From NCBI GenBank assembly GCA_027625915.1, contig JANTQA010000032.1:11486001-11550000 (forward strand): DNA of 64,000 nucleotides, in the 5' to 3' direction. Origin of the DNA: Anaeramoeba flamelloides. Its lineage: Eukaryota > Metamonada > Anaeramoebidae. The notes beneath the pieces are model-generated. The model was not told the origin of the DNA and made no database searches. It worked only from the letters and a program-made list of their open reading frames with translations. Position numbers and translations under genes: made by a program. Within the stretch, counting starts at the first letter, position 1. Each line of letters starts with the position of its first letter. Below are positions 36,735-47,999 of the stretch, piece after piece.

Positions 36735-36865
36735 AGTACGATTATTCTAAAGTATTCAAATAACGAATTAATAATTAAATCTGATTTGTAATTCCTCTTT
36801 TTAATCATTCCAAAGATAGAAAAGCCTGATTTTTCAAAAATTTGCAAAATTAAAACCAAAAAAGA
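36735..36865. repeat. Family M fragment
   Basis: Shares AATCTGATTTGTAATTCC and AAAGCCTGATTTTTC-like blocks with 49500-49600 and 51870-51990. Non-coding dispersed repeat with limits not defined. Confidence 0.3.
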
Positions 36866-36917
36866 CAAAAAAAGTAGGCAACGGTTTTTCAAATCAGTAT
36901 TTCAATTTTTTTATTAC

Positions 36918-37085
36918 AACCAGTTTCAAATTTTTGGCATAAAAAACCTCAAATTAAGGCTCAAAATTTAGAATTATTATTTTTACAAACAATTCTACGT
37001 GAATCTGAATTTAGTACCTTAATTTGTGATTTTATTTTGTGCTTTAATTTTCATAGAAGTTTGTTTCTTAAAAATGGAACTGATT
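36918..37085. repeat. Degenerate family 1 element
   Basis: Recognisable blocks are CCTCAAATTAAGGCTCAAAA on the left and TTAAAAATGGAACTGATTG on the right. Ends are decayed. Confidence 0.55.
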
Positions 37086-37146
37086 GAATTTTCATAATTT
37101 TAAAAATAATAATGAAAAAAAAAATTAGTCAAAACTATCGATTGAT

Positions 37147-37690
37147 TCACCTGACATCAACCCATTGAGAATCTATGGCCCATAATGGATCAAAAGCCAT
37201 TGGAGAACATACCAATTCTGTTCTTCCTCTTCCTTTTTTTTCATCGAGAGGGATAACTTCCCAAGAGTTTCCCTCAAATATTGCCTCGTATATTTTCAGT
37301 AGCTCGGTATAATGGTCTTCATCTGTTGGTAGGGTATTCAATGACCTTTGATTTATCATCGACCATTGATTCTCAATTGGGTTATGGTCAGGTGAATATG
37401 GTGGTCAAGAGTCTACAGTCAGTTTCACTTTTAAGACACAAACTTTCAACGAAATTTAAGGCACTTAAAAAATCTCAAATTAAGGCACAAAATTTGTAAT
37501 TTTTTTTTTACAATTTATTTTTACTAGAATTTGAATTTTGTGCTTTAATTTGAGATTTTTTTTGTTCCTTAAATTTCGTTGAAAGTTTGTGCCTTAAAAG
37601 TGAAACTGACTGTAATATCTTACTTCCCCGATTGAGACATCCCCCCCCTGGATGTATGTAATAGTACACCATCTTGTTGAAATACCCAAT
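37147..37690 (-). pseudogene. Tc1/mariner transposase remnant
   Basis: Read on the minus strand, 37649-37688 encodes WVFQQDGVLLHTS, the second catalytic Asp region of Tc1/mariner DDE transposases. Downstream, 37365-37413 encodes PPYSPDHNPIENQW, the diagnostic third acidic residue motif (family pattern SPDLNPIEN.W). The C-terminal tail ends DPLWAIDSQWVDVR at 37147. The two motifs are separated by the family 1 element 37416-37612, a stop and a C run near 37641-37648, and the N-terminal DNA-binding part is missing, so it cannot make active enzyme. It shows that Tc1/mariner elements, a plausible source of activity for the TA-flanked families, lived in this genome. Confidence 0.8.
37416..37612. 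mobile_element. Family 1 mini-transposon, copy c
   Basis: Ends CAGTCAGTTTCACTTTTAAG and AAGTGAAACTGACTG, flanked by TA, 197 bp. Inserted between the second Asp and the third acidic residue of the Tc1/mariner remnant. Confidence 0.85.
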
Positions 37691-37764
37691 TTCAAGTCCC
37701 GAACAATTTTATAATCATGATCAATTGATAATTAAGACAAAATTTATTGTTAGTTTTTAAACAC

Positions 37765-37798
37765 TTGAAAGTTTGTGCCTTAAAAGTGGAATTGACTG
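37765..37798. repeat. Solo right end of family 1
   Basis: TTGAAAGTTTGTGCC followed by AAAAGTGGAATTGACTG and TA matches the right terminus only. Confidence 0.6.
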
Positions 37799-38331
37799 TA
37801 ATTACACCCACTGAAAACAATTTAAGTTTCTCAAACATATTTTGACGATTTTCCATAAAAATAATAATAATATTATTTTTGATTTAAAAATTTTTAAAAA
37901 AATATAAATTAATGTTAATTTAAAAATATATTACACTAGTCGGAAAAAAAAATTTTTTTTTCGAAATGAACAAAAAAAACATATATTTTATTTTACCAGT
38001 GTACAATAAATACATTTTAGATAAATTATAAGTGAATTTTCGAATTAATTTAGTCTATTATAGAAAAATTTTAAAATTTTTAAAAAAACACAGAACAAAG
38101 GCGAGAATACGGCATCAAAATACCCAAGAGTAATTTTCCAATGTTCAATTCGATATGAAAACTGTGTCATGGTGTGTTATAAGTTATGGTAACTAGGAAG
38201 TAACAACCTTCTAAAAAAATTACTCTTAAATAACAGAGTGTACCAAGTATCTATTCACTAGTAAATTCAGCACTACATAATTAGTTATTTTTTTTTCGAA
38301 AAATTAGATCTATTAGTTACAACAAATCCAT

Positions 38332-38704
38332 CACAAGTGTGAATATGAATGTTGTAAAAAATAGAGTTTTTTTGATTTTCTCAAAAAATTGTGATTTTCA
38401 CACCGTTACCAAAGTTTTGATTATGGATATATCTATATCGGGTTAAAATTTTAAGTTAATAATGATTCTAAATCAAAAACCGCCTCGAAATTACAGATGT
38501 TTTGTTTTGAAAACAAAATTTTTTTTGGAAACAAAACATCTGTAATTTCGAGGTGGTTTTTGGTCTAAAATACTTTTTTGCTTATTTATATAATCTCATT
38601 TCTAAATCTCTATTTCCTAAACTTTGGTAACAGTGTGAAACTCACAATTTTTTGAGAAAATCAAAAAAACTCTATTTTTTACAACATTCATATTCACACT
38701 AGTG
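38332..38704. mobile_element. Divergent family D mini-transposon
   Basis: Ends CACAAGTGTGAATATGAATG and CATTCATATTCACACTAGTG; shares the block TTGTAAAAAATAGAGTTTTT with D1 and D2 but has a different interior (TCACACCGTTACCAAAGTTT and its inverse). Non-coding, about 373 bp. Confidence 0.65.
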
Positions 38705-38959
38705 ATGTTCTAAATAACAAATTCTAGTTTTTTTTTCTAATATGATGAAGTTCAGGTTTTAGTTTGAATTAACTTTTTGTATTGTGTCTTACCTTTTCGA
38801 TTTTTAGGCTTGTGTCTTTATTCGTCTCTTCACAAAATTTTGAAATAGAGCATCTCAATACATACACCTATCACAGACCACAGGAAATAAATTCTTGTAG
38901 CACACTCAGAGTAGTATAATAAACATAAAAAATTACAAAATTTTATATTTTATTGTTTC

Positions 38960-39240
38960 TTTTTTTTGAAATCGGAAAGGCAATCTGTTCTTTGCCGTTT
39001 CTTAACAGCACCTTTATTGATATTATTTCCCCTAACACCGATTTTAAATTATATCAAAATGTCATGGGTATCACAAATTACAAGTTGATAAATTGTTGAT
39101 TTTCTTTGCTTTCCAGTATGGAAAAGATTTTCATTTTCTAAATCTCGAAATCTAGCATGTTCTGTACAATCTATTGCAACGATGACATTCGACCAAACCT
39201 GTTTAGACCAATCTTTGAGAATGTGTTTTCAACACACAAT
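38960..39240 (-). pseudogene. DDE_4 (IS5/Harbinger-like) transposase remnant
   Basis: Minus-strand translation over 39060-39206 gives QVWSNVIVAIDCTEHARF, then FHTGKQRKSTIYQLVICDTH. The pattern IDCTE, then (F/Y)xxGKxxxxT, then V(I/V)xDxxxxI is that of the first catalytic Asp region in DDE_4 superfamily transposases. The frame has a stop before KIGVRGNNINKGAVKKRQ, and I find no good start or helix-turn-helix region upstream. It is a broken plain DNA transposon gene; the exact family (Harbinger, ISL2EU or other) is not determined. Confidence 0.6.
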
Positions 39241-39732
39241 ATTTAGTCATCTAATAAATACAACTAATTGAAAAAAAAATATCAAATTTGTTATTTTAAT
39301 CCAGTTCCCAAAATTCTTGTCGGTGAAGCGTTAAAATAAACACCAAGAACGCTAAACTGTAGAAACTAGCGATATACCAATAATGTTAATCGTAATTTTT
39401 CTTTTATTTAAAACAAACTCCTTTATGGAATTGGAAGTTCTAATTTATCTCATTTTTTGAATATTATCTAAAGTTCAATTTTTAAAATTGTGAAAATAAT
39501 TAACTTTTAAAAATGAAGAATCAATTAAAAAAATATTATAAAAAATTTTATCAATACGTAAGGAGAGACCACAAATTAATTAAAATATTTCTTCAAACTG
39601 TAGTCTTAAAATATCGAATCTGCGTGACATTTTAATGTTATTCTCTTTTGAATATTATCATACAATTTTTGAGTTTAAATACGAAGTATTTTTATATTCT
39701 GGTCAATATTTATAATTACACCAAATTAGTAT

Positions 39733-40795
39733 CACATCATTTCCAAATTTTTGTAAATTATTTACGCATTCTTCACATTTTTATTGAAAAAATAAAATCT
39801 CGGTCAATTACACCGAAAAAATCATTTTTTTTTTGTTATTCAGACGAATATTATATCATCTGGAAAACAATTAATTATCTTAATCTCAGGGTCTGATATC
39901 ATATTTGACAAGATATCTTTTTTGAAATTTTTTCACATAATCCTTCACATTTTAGTGTGTGAATTCACACATTTATTAACCGTGCGAAAATTTTGTAAAC
40001 GATTTTTCTCGACCTCTATTTCTGAATTTGTGATACATTCCAAGCAATATGAAAATTTATTTCTCCTTTTTGTGTTCACACTTTTTTTCACACTCTTCAC
40101 ACAACATTCACAATTTTGGTAACAAGCATTCACAATGAAAAATAAATTTGAATCAAGGGTCGAAAGTGGGTAATTTTTGATAAGCATCATACATGTAACA
40201 AATTATTTTTTGGATTTTTTATTTCTGTTAATTCACAATTCAAAATATTACCGATTTTGCGGACTTTAATTTCTTGCACAGCATTTTCAAATTGAATTCT
40301 CAGAAAGAAAAAATCCAAAAAATAATTTGTTACATGGATGATAACTAACAAAAATTACCCACTTTCGGCCCTTGATTTAAATTTAATTTTTTTTTGTGAA
40401 TGTTTGTTACCAATATTGTGAATGATGTGTGAAGAGTGTGAAAAAAAGCGTGAACACAAAAAGGAGAAATAAATTTTCATATTGCTTGGAATGTATCATA
40501 AATTCAGAAATAGAGGTCGAGAAAAATCGTTCACAAAATTTTCGCACGGTTAATAAATGTGTGAATTCACACTCCGAATTGTGAATGATTTTGTGAATCA
40601 TTTTCAAAAAAGAGGTCTCCTCAAATATGATACCAAACCCCGAGAAAAAAATAAATAATTGTTTTCCAGATGATATAATACTCGTCTGAATAACAAAAAA
40701 CGATTTTTTCGGTGTAATGACTGAGATTTTATTTTTCAATAAAATTGTGAAAAATGTGTGAACGTTCACAAAAATTTGAAAATGCTATGTGTGAA
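39733..40795. mobile_element. Foldback element, family I, about 460-bp arms
   Basis: The left arm, about 39733-40205, pairs in inverse with about 40318-40795. Clear matches are ATTACACCGAAAAAATC, GATGATATAA-type blocks, AACCGTGCGAAAATTTTG and CTCGACCTCTATTTCTGAAT. The centre is about 110 bp. Reading frames of 66-120 residues on both strands are mirror translations of the arms (FCxRFFSTSISEF), with no recognised domain. No clear target duplication. It lies about 500 bp from the DDE_4 remnant, but a link is not shown. Confidence 0.65.
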
Positions 40796-41709
40796 GAATT
40801 CAATTTGAAAATGCTGTGTAATTTTTAAATTTTCGACCGGCAATAATACTATAATGACTAAAATGAACGATAAAAAAATAATTCCGATATCCAAACAAAA
40901 ATATTTCAATAATTGAAACGATGTAAACTGATAAAAATTGTCTTTAAAATCACGAGAATATTAAAATATTATCAGTTCCAATTTTAAAATAAAAGTTTTT
41001 TGAAAACTTTGGCACAAAAATATTTCAAATTTTGGCCCAAATGTTAATTTCTTGGTAGATAACCAAGGCATCAATATTTAGTAATAATTCACCCTTTTTT
41101 GGAATTATTTCGCGCTATAATTTTCTATTAGAGTTATATTTGTAAAAGTTGAACTAAATTAAAAAATTCAATCAAAAAATATTTAACAATTTTCCAAATT
41201 TTGGATGACTCCTGTGATTTTCAACCGTAATTTTCAATCAACTTTTCAAAAATAATCCACAAACCAAGTTTTCAAATCAATCCTCAAAGTACCCAATTCT
41301 ATAAAGTTAATTCATAATCAAAGCCTGTTTACATAATTGTAGAGTTGAAATGATACCTGATCTAAAAACCTATTTTTCGAAAGCTGAATGAAAATTAGGA
41401 TCTTTTTATTTTATTATTAAAAGTATTTTGAAACACAAAGATCAGTTGTTGCAAAACCTGTTATTTTGGATACCTCGATTTTAAAGAGACTATTTTCACA
41501 TCAACCATAATTATAAAATAAAAAATCTAAATTTCAATTAACAGTGCTGTAACTAACCTGTGTTTTTTATTTTAACCCATTACTAAAATTTAACTCATAC
41601 AAAAAATATTGGCTGACTCTAGAAATAAAAGAAACAAATCAATGGGATGACAACAGTATATAAACAAGAAAGATGGTTCTTTAAATAAATTTTAAAAAAG
41701 AATTATGAA

Positions 41710-41952
41710 GATACTGGAAGATTAAAATGTAATTTTTTGACAAAAAAAATGAAGAATAATTTCATTTTAAGAATTTTTATAAAAAAATCATTTAAACTCT
41801 CAAATTTTGATAATCTCTCAGAAATTTTTGAAACAAAAGCATTTAATATAATTGAACCATTTTGATTAATCCAAGATCTAACCTCTAATGTCAATTTGGT
41901 TCTGAACCAAGAATCTTTAAGTGATTTCTGTTCTTCCAATACCCAAGTCTGA
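41710..41952 (-). CDS. Possible exon of unknown gene
   Basis: On the minus strand, a TTTTTTTTCAG acceptor is followed by an open frame starting TWVLEEQKSLKDSWFRTKLT and continuing LEVRSWINQNGSIILNAFVS. Composition is less biased than typical noise frames here. No partner exon or family was recognised. The upstream side overlaps the ankyrin pseudogene in antisense, so chance is quite possible. Confidence 0.2.
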
Positions 41953-42934
41953 AAAAAAAACACGAGTTAAATTTTAGTAATGGGCTAAAGGTTGTCTGAA
42001 CAGGTTATTTCTACCACTATAAAATCCTTTCTAGACAATTTGGCAAATTTTTTTCACCCAATTTATTTTTCAATTTCAAAAGTACAACCGAAGTAACAAT
42101 AAACGGTGAACTTGATAAAGCAATCAAAAGCAATGAGTTGGAAACAGTCAAAAATTGTCTCCAAAAGATCCAAAGAAGATTATTATCGTGGAGGATTTTC
42201 ATAGTTGGGCGATAAACCGTTTCAACGTATTAACAAGGGCGTGCTTTTTCGGCAACCCATCAATTGAAATGATGCAGTATTTCCAAGATGAAGGTCTTGA
42301 TGTTAATGACGAGGAAAGAGGATCACCCTTAGCATTTTTAATTGTGAGTTGAACTGCAAAATTGGAGGCTGTGAAGTTTCTTGTCGAAAATGGGGCAAAT
42401 GTCAAAAAGCAAAAACTCGAATTCTATCTAGAAGGGTAATATGCAAGGTACTGGATTGAGACATACCGGGGCCCGCTTTACAACTCCTTATGTACTGTCA
42501 GAAAAGTAAAGAAAATCTCTTAGAAATGTGTCAATTATTGATTCAAAGTAATTGCGACATCGAACTAGAGGCTTCTTTTCGAGAGCAACAAAAGAGAGAC
42601 TCAGACAACTATGATAGTGACAATCAAACCACTACAAATAATTTGGGTTTATATTGTTGCAATTCCAATTCAGAAGCTATTGATCCAAAAATTTTCAAAT
42701 TATTATCGGTTAATAAACAAGATCCGAATCGGATAATTAACGAAGAATACATCTCTGAAAAGTAATTTAATTTTCAGATTTTTTGGTCTTTTAAGGGATT
42801 AGCGTAACCATAGATTTCTCTATAATCAAAGTATGTTGTAATTGGGTGTAAATGATATTAGTAAGCCATGGCTCAAATAGTTCTTGACTCTAAAAAATTA
42901 ATGATAGTTTTAAATCCTATTGCACAATAAATTC

Positions 42935-43650
42935 CTGTTGTCAAAATAAATCTTCAAAAAAAATTTAATACGTGTTTCCAAATAAAAAGCATGTTTTTTT
43001 TTTGTTATAGAAGACCTATATAACAACCGATCAAAGAAACTGATAATAAGCCCTAAATAAATATGGTATTGGTTTCAAAAAGTTATATTATTTAACAAAA
43101 AATTCTAAAAATGAAGGATCAAATTGCAAAATTTATCTCAAAAAATAAAGTAAATATTTTATTAAAAATTAAAATCATCAAAACTGCAAAAAAATGCAAA
43201 ACAATTTCGGAATATTATGAAAAATTTTCAACAAATTGCTTTAATAGTGATAAATTACAATTTATGTTTGGAAATTTTTGAACGATTTTCCTTTTTGAAA
43301 TTGTTATGATCAACTTTGAATAAAGTATTTTATGAAGTCAAGTGTTCAGAAACTCGGTAAAATTCGTTGTTCTTCAAAATATTCTTTGTCCTGGAGAATT
43401 TGATCAGAAACAGTTCGAAGATAAATTAAAATGGAAATTGAACTAAAAATTTTTAAAAATTTATTAGAATTTATCAGTAATTTAAATTTTACTAAAAATA
43501 TCCAGATGTTTCCTTTCAAAATTTATTTGAACTTAGATATACTATTTGGTAGTTGATTGGATGTTGCCTGGGAACAATAAGAAAAAAAGGCACGGATTAT
43601 ATTTCGAAACACAGGTTATATTCGTTGTGCAAACATTATCTTGATAACTG
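42935..43650 (+). mobile_element. Family B mini-transposon, copy 2 (inside G1, with K inside)
   Basis: Left end near CTGTTGTCAAAATAAATC, right end ACATTATCTTGATAACTG followed by TA. The shared block TTGATTGGATGTTGCCTGGG is present. The family K element inside accounts for its length; without it about 483 bp, as in B1 and B3. Confidence 0.6.
43247..43477. mobile_element. Family K mini-transposon, copy 3 (inside B2)
   Basis: Ends GTGATAAATTACAATTTATG and TTAGAATTTATCAG, flanked by TA; B1 reads straight through the equivalent site (GCATAAATAATTTAAATTT). 231 bp. Confidence 0.65.
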
Positions 43651-44352
43651 TATTACATTTTTTACTAAGGATCTCAATTAAAAATTTTCAATATTAAAAA
43701 AATTTTTTAAAATTCCCCTTTCCAGATCTAAAATTAGAAACTCAAAATAAGAGAATTTTATTATTTAATAATTAATATTTAGAACTTCTAAAAGTAACTA
43801 TTTTTAAAATTTTTTAATTTCAAAGATTAACTCAAAAACGATCAACATAAAAACATAAAGAATGATTAGTTTTGTTTCCTTTTTATAAATGCTAATTGGA
43901 ACATCAATATATTTCAATGATTTCAGAAATAATTTGTCAAAAAAAATGAATTTTTTAGCAACTAATCTGCCTTTCGCCACAAATATTTGAAATATATGTT
44001 ACAACTTTGGAGTCTGAATATTGATAATCCAACATTTAAATTTATACAAAAATTCATATATGTTTCTGAAATTGTTGAATTTTTACCAATAAAAGATTGA
44101 TTTTTAATTGATGAGGATCAACAAATATTACTGCTTGACTAATCGATTTTTTAGAGACATTCAAACCATGCAGCACTAATGTAGTTAAGGCCCAATAACA
44201 ACATATCGTTGATCTTGGGAATCTCCTTGGTAGAGGCTAATCCCAAAAATGAATCTTTTGAAAATCTTATTGAAATTTTCTCCTTAATTCTTTTCTTGTG
44301 TATCTTGTTTCCAAAAATAAACAAAAATAATAATCAAAAAATCCATCCTTAA

Positions 44353-45100
44353 GGGATTAGCGTCTACCAAGGAGAAGCCTAGGACCAAATTATGTTGTTA
44401 TTGGACCTAAAAAAATTCGTGCTACATGGTTAAAATGTCTCTAAAAAATCGATTAGTCAAAATGTAATATTGGTTGATCTCCTCAATTAAAAATGATCCT
44501 TGTATCAGTAAAAAACCTCAACAATTTCAGAATAAAATCTACATTTCGCCATGAATTTAAAGGTTGAATTATCAATATACAGACTACAGAGTCACAAATT
44601 ATCTTTGTTAAATTTGTGGCGAAATGTAGATTAGTTACTAAAAAATTCGTTTTTTTTTATAAAATTAAATAATTAACCCATAAATTTTTTTGACAAATTA
44701 TTTCTCAAATCATGCAAATATATTGATGCTACAAGTATCTTTATTAAAAGCAAACAAAACTAATCAGTCTTTGTACTTTTATGTTGATGATTATAGAGTT
44801 AATCTTTGTAATTAAAAAATTATAAAAATAGTTACTTTTGTAAGTTCTAAATCTAAATTATTAAATACTGGAATACTGTATTTTGGGTTTTTATTTTTAG
44901 ATTTGGAAAAGGAATTTTAAAAAAATTTTCCAAATAATACTTTTTTAATTGTGATCATTAGTAAAAAATGTAATAATTTCTTGTGCAATAAGATTTATAA
45001 TAGATTTTTTAGAGCTATTTGAACCATGGAGTACTAATATCATTTATACCCAATTACAACATACTTTGATTTTAGAGAAATCTATAGTGATGCTAATCCC
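44353..45100. mobile_element. Family G TTAA element, copy 2
   Basis: Starts after TTAA with GGGATTAGCGTCTACCAAGG and ends GATGCTAATCCC, 748 bp. It is inverted relative to G1, and together they form a palindrome of about 2.3 kb. Inner motifs shared with G1 include TTTGTGGCGAAATGTAGATT (inverse at 43965-43985) and TTATGTTGTTATTGG. Confidence 0.65.
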
Positions 45101-46004
45101 TCAAAAAAAAATATAGAAAAACAATACACCACTGATCGCGTTTACAGAAACTCCTCCAAAAACACCAAAAAAATGTAGATCTACTCCAAAATTGATATTG
45201 AGTTTATCCTTAATGAAGCAGATCCAAAAATCAAGGATGAAAAAGAAAAGATTGCATTAGATTACCTTACAACAGAAGCCTTCAATTATGCGCCCCTTCA
45301 AACTTTATTAAAAGGCGATTATCGTGAGATCTTCTTTGAAAAGGAATTTCAAAGGCTATTGAAAAATAAAGAATGTGCTGGTTTTGAAATTCATGGGATC
45401 AAATGTCATAAGCAATTAATTCAAGTGCGAACCAAACAAGATCCTGAAGAAGTTTTGAAAATCCTTGAAAAAGGGTATTCCAAGATTGAAAGCGAAAACG
45501 TCTTAAAATGGGTATATGGCGAAAAGTATACTGACGAATTGTTTGACCTGAACGTGGTTAATCATTTACAAACCAAGGATGTACTAGAGAACTCAATGGC
45601 AAAAAGTTGGGAAGAAGCTTATTTTGATGAATCAAAAAAATATTTTACTCTTTCTGTAAGTTGGAAATTTGATCCTGAGGAACAAGAAGAAGAAGAAGAA
45701 GAAGAAGAAATTGTTGAAATTAAAATTCACAAAAATCTTTTAATTGCACGTTTAGGGTTATTCAGGGAAATGTTTGCCAAATTGGAAAAAGAAGAAGAAA
45801 TAATTAGTCAAGTTACAGACCACTCTGGGACGAGAATTGACACAATGACAATCTTTGTGGGGCTTTTATATAAAAACAAAATTGATACAAGTGGAGATTA
45901 TGAATTAAAGCCAAAGGTATTAAAAAGAGATTTCTGAACTTCCTCATTATTTCAAAATGGATAAAATTACTTCAAAATGTCTTGAAAGTGCTATTCTTTT
46001 TTAA

Positions 46005-46900
46005 ATTTATGTTTGTTAGGTTGGCTTGGCTAGACTATGTTCGCTCTGCAAACGTATATGTTAACTTTCAATTAAAACAAATACAAAATTTTAACTATGT
46101 TTTTTAAATTGTTTCAAAAATATCATACAAATTTATACTTATGACAAATAATTTTACTCACAATCTTTTTGTTGTTTGAAAAAATAAAATACACCAAGAT
46201 AAGCATGTTTATAAAGGAATTTACTGTTTTTTTTTAATTTTTTGGATTTTTATTTGATACATTTCTATTTTATTCCTTGAAAAAGGCTAGTTCTAAATCT
46301 ACCTCCTTTTCTGTTAAATTTTTTTTTTTTTTTTAATAAATATTTAAAATAAATTCAAATATTAATAAAATTTTCAATTATTTCAAAAATTCTAATAAAA
46401 TTTTATATTTCGTTATACTTGAAGAATATGTTTAAAATTGATAAACAACAAACTCATTGTGTATTATTTCAGAGGGTTCCTATGTGAATGTTTTGGTTCG
46501 AAATGAATTTACAATCAGATTCTGACCTAACCTAGGATTAAGATTTAAAATTGAAAAATTTATGTTAGACAAAACTACTAATTTCATTAACCTATCATCA
46601 ATTATAAAGTTTATTCATACTATAATTAAAATTCCAGAACTTCAAATTCATGAGGATATTTTATTTATTGTTATTCGTATAACCACCTATTTTAATAGTC
46701 CCTAGTCTTGAAAAAAAAGTGTTTTTTTCGAGTAAAAAATTACAAATAAACTGAAGAATTAATTTTAGTTAAATTTAACTTGGGGATATTTATTTTGATA
46801 GATAATAACTAATAGTTTTGAAAATGTTGTACGCATATAAAAAAACTGGAACACAGAAAAAAAATTTATGATGATAATTATTCTAAGTGTTAGTTGAGTG
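46005..46900. other. AT-rich intergenic DNA
   Basis: I see no gene or defined element after the BTB remnant. Confidence 0.5.
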
Positions 46901-46904
46901 CCGT

Positions 46905-47225
46905 CAAATGCCTCGGTTTTCTTGAGGTTTTAAGTTTTATTTTTAATGTGTTCGAGGTTTTTTTAGGGTTTTATATTTTGTTTGTGAAGTTTTCTAGGTT
47001 TTTTTTGAGTTTTCTATTTATTTGGAAAATCTATAGATTTTTGTTAGGTTTTTTTTTATTTTAGAAATGAAAAGGAAAATTTATTAAAATTTTCTGTTTA
47101 TTTCTAAAGTAAAAAAAACCTAACGAAAACCTAGAACACTTTACAAATAAATAGAAAATTCAAAAAAAAACTAAGGAAAATGAATAGATTTTCCAAATAA
47201 AATAGAAAACCTCAAAAAAAATAAT
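46905..47225. repeat. Family L repeat zone, palindromic
   Basis: The left side has several imperfect units of the type TTCTAGGTTTTTTTTGAGTT followed by TTCTATTTATTTGGAAAATC; from about 47095 the same units run in inverse (AAACCTAGAACACTTTACA). Related zones are at 57440-58290 and 58800-59440. Confidence 0.5.
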
Positions 47226-47516
47226 AATAATAATCTTGAACTCTTTATTAATAAACAGAAAACTCAAGAAAAGCTAGCAGTTGTTTTCTGGAATTCAAAA
47301 GAATAAAGAAAAATCATAAAGATTTTACGCTATTCTTTTAAATAATAGAATATCTAAATACATTCTCAATAATTATAATTGAAGATTTCATGATATCTAT
47401 TATTATCAATTTATTTTTGAGATTTTGAAATATTTAATTGAATTAAAAAAATGTATGTATCAAGCATTCCTGAAAATATGAAAAAATCCAAAATATTCAA
47501 ATTTTAAAAACCACTA

Positions 47517-47891
47517 CACAAGAGTAAATATGAATGTTGTTAAAAAGAGAGTTTTTCCAATTTTTGATATAAATAAAGATTTCCATGTATTTATCCAAAT
47601 TTTCGTAATAGTAAATATAATTTATGATTATCTTAATAGACTAAGAATAATTTAAATCAAAAAATCGTTTGGTAAAAAATCTTTCAATTTTAATAAACAA
47701 TCATTTTTCAAATAACAATGTATTAGTTTGTTCACCAAATGATTTTAAATTGAAAATACATTCAAGTTTAAAAATCAAAACCGATGTTTCGTTTAATATT
47801 ACCAAAATTTGGATAAAGGCATGGAACTCTTTATTTATCTCAAAAATTGGAAAAACTCTATTTTTTACAACATTCCATATTTACACTTGTG
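47517..47891. mobile_element. Family D mini-transposon, copy 2
   Basis: Ends CACAAGAGTAAATATGAATG and CATATTTACACTTGTG, flanked by TA, 375 bp. Similar to D1 along its whole length but in the opposite orientation. Confidence 0.75.
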
Positions 47892-47999
47892 TAAAAAACA
47901 AAAGTCTGAAGAACCATTTTTAAGAATTCCTAGGGATTAAAGATAAATCATTGTTAGTAATATAACAATTTTACACTCTTTAAAAATAAAATTTATTTG

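Larger units (their letters stand above)
42795..44244. mobile_element. Family G TTAA element, copy 1 (with B2 inside)
   Basis: Starts after TTAA with GGGATTAGCGTAACCATAG and ends GAGGCTAATCCC. Without B2 it is about 730 bp, close to copy 2. The inverted ends share AAGTATGTTGTAATTGGGT-like blocks. Flanking TTAA is kept on the left and decayed on the right. Probably a piggyBac-type MITE, non-coding. Confidence 0.65.
41990..46004 (+). pseudogene. Ankyrin-repeat / BTB protein, broken by two TTAA elements
   Basis: The ankyrin part (about 42000-42765) shows ELDKAIKSNELETVKNCL, RFNVLTRACFFGNPSIEMMQ, KLEAVKFLVENGANVKK and LEMCQLLIQSNCDIELEA. It has a frame change near 42165, a TGA at about 42350 and another change near 42440. 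The BTB part runs in one frame from 45179: LQTLLKGDYREIFFEKEF, a first BTB-like segment (FEIHGIKCHKQLI), an acidic Glu run, then a BTB core (EIKIHKNLLIARLGLFREMF; FVGLLYKNKI). A frame change near 45937 precedes the C-terminal YFKMDKITSKCLESAILF, ending at 46004. Elements G1 and G2 lie between the parts. In intact relatives such proteins act in protein-protein contacts, often as cullin-3 adaptors; this copy looks dead. That the two parts were one gene is inferred from order and orientation. Confidence 0.65.

Noticed and set aside
37641-37648. C run taken as a possible structured motif
   Set aside because: It interrupts the transposase relic and is more likely slippage than a signal.
39648-40769. 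Frames of 66-120 residues containing FCERFFSTSISEF
   Set aside because: They are translations of the arms of foldback element I, present on both strands; no domain or start support.
47669-47923. 84-residue frame in family D copy 2
   Set aside because: Lies within inverted ends of the mini-transposon and runs past its terminus; not conserved in D1.
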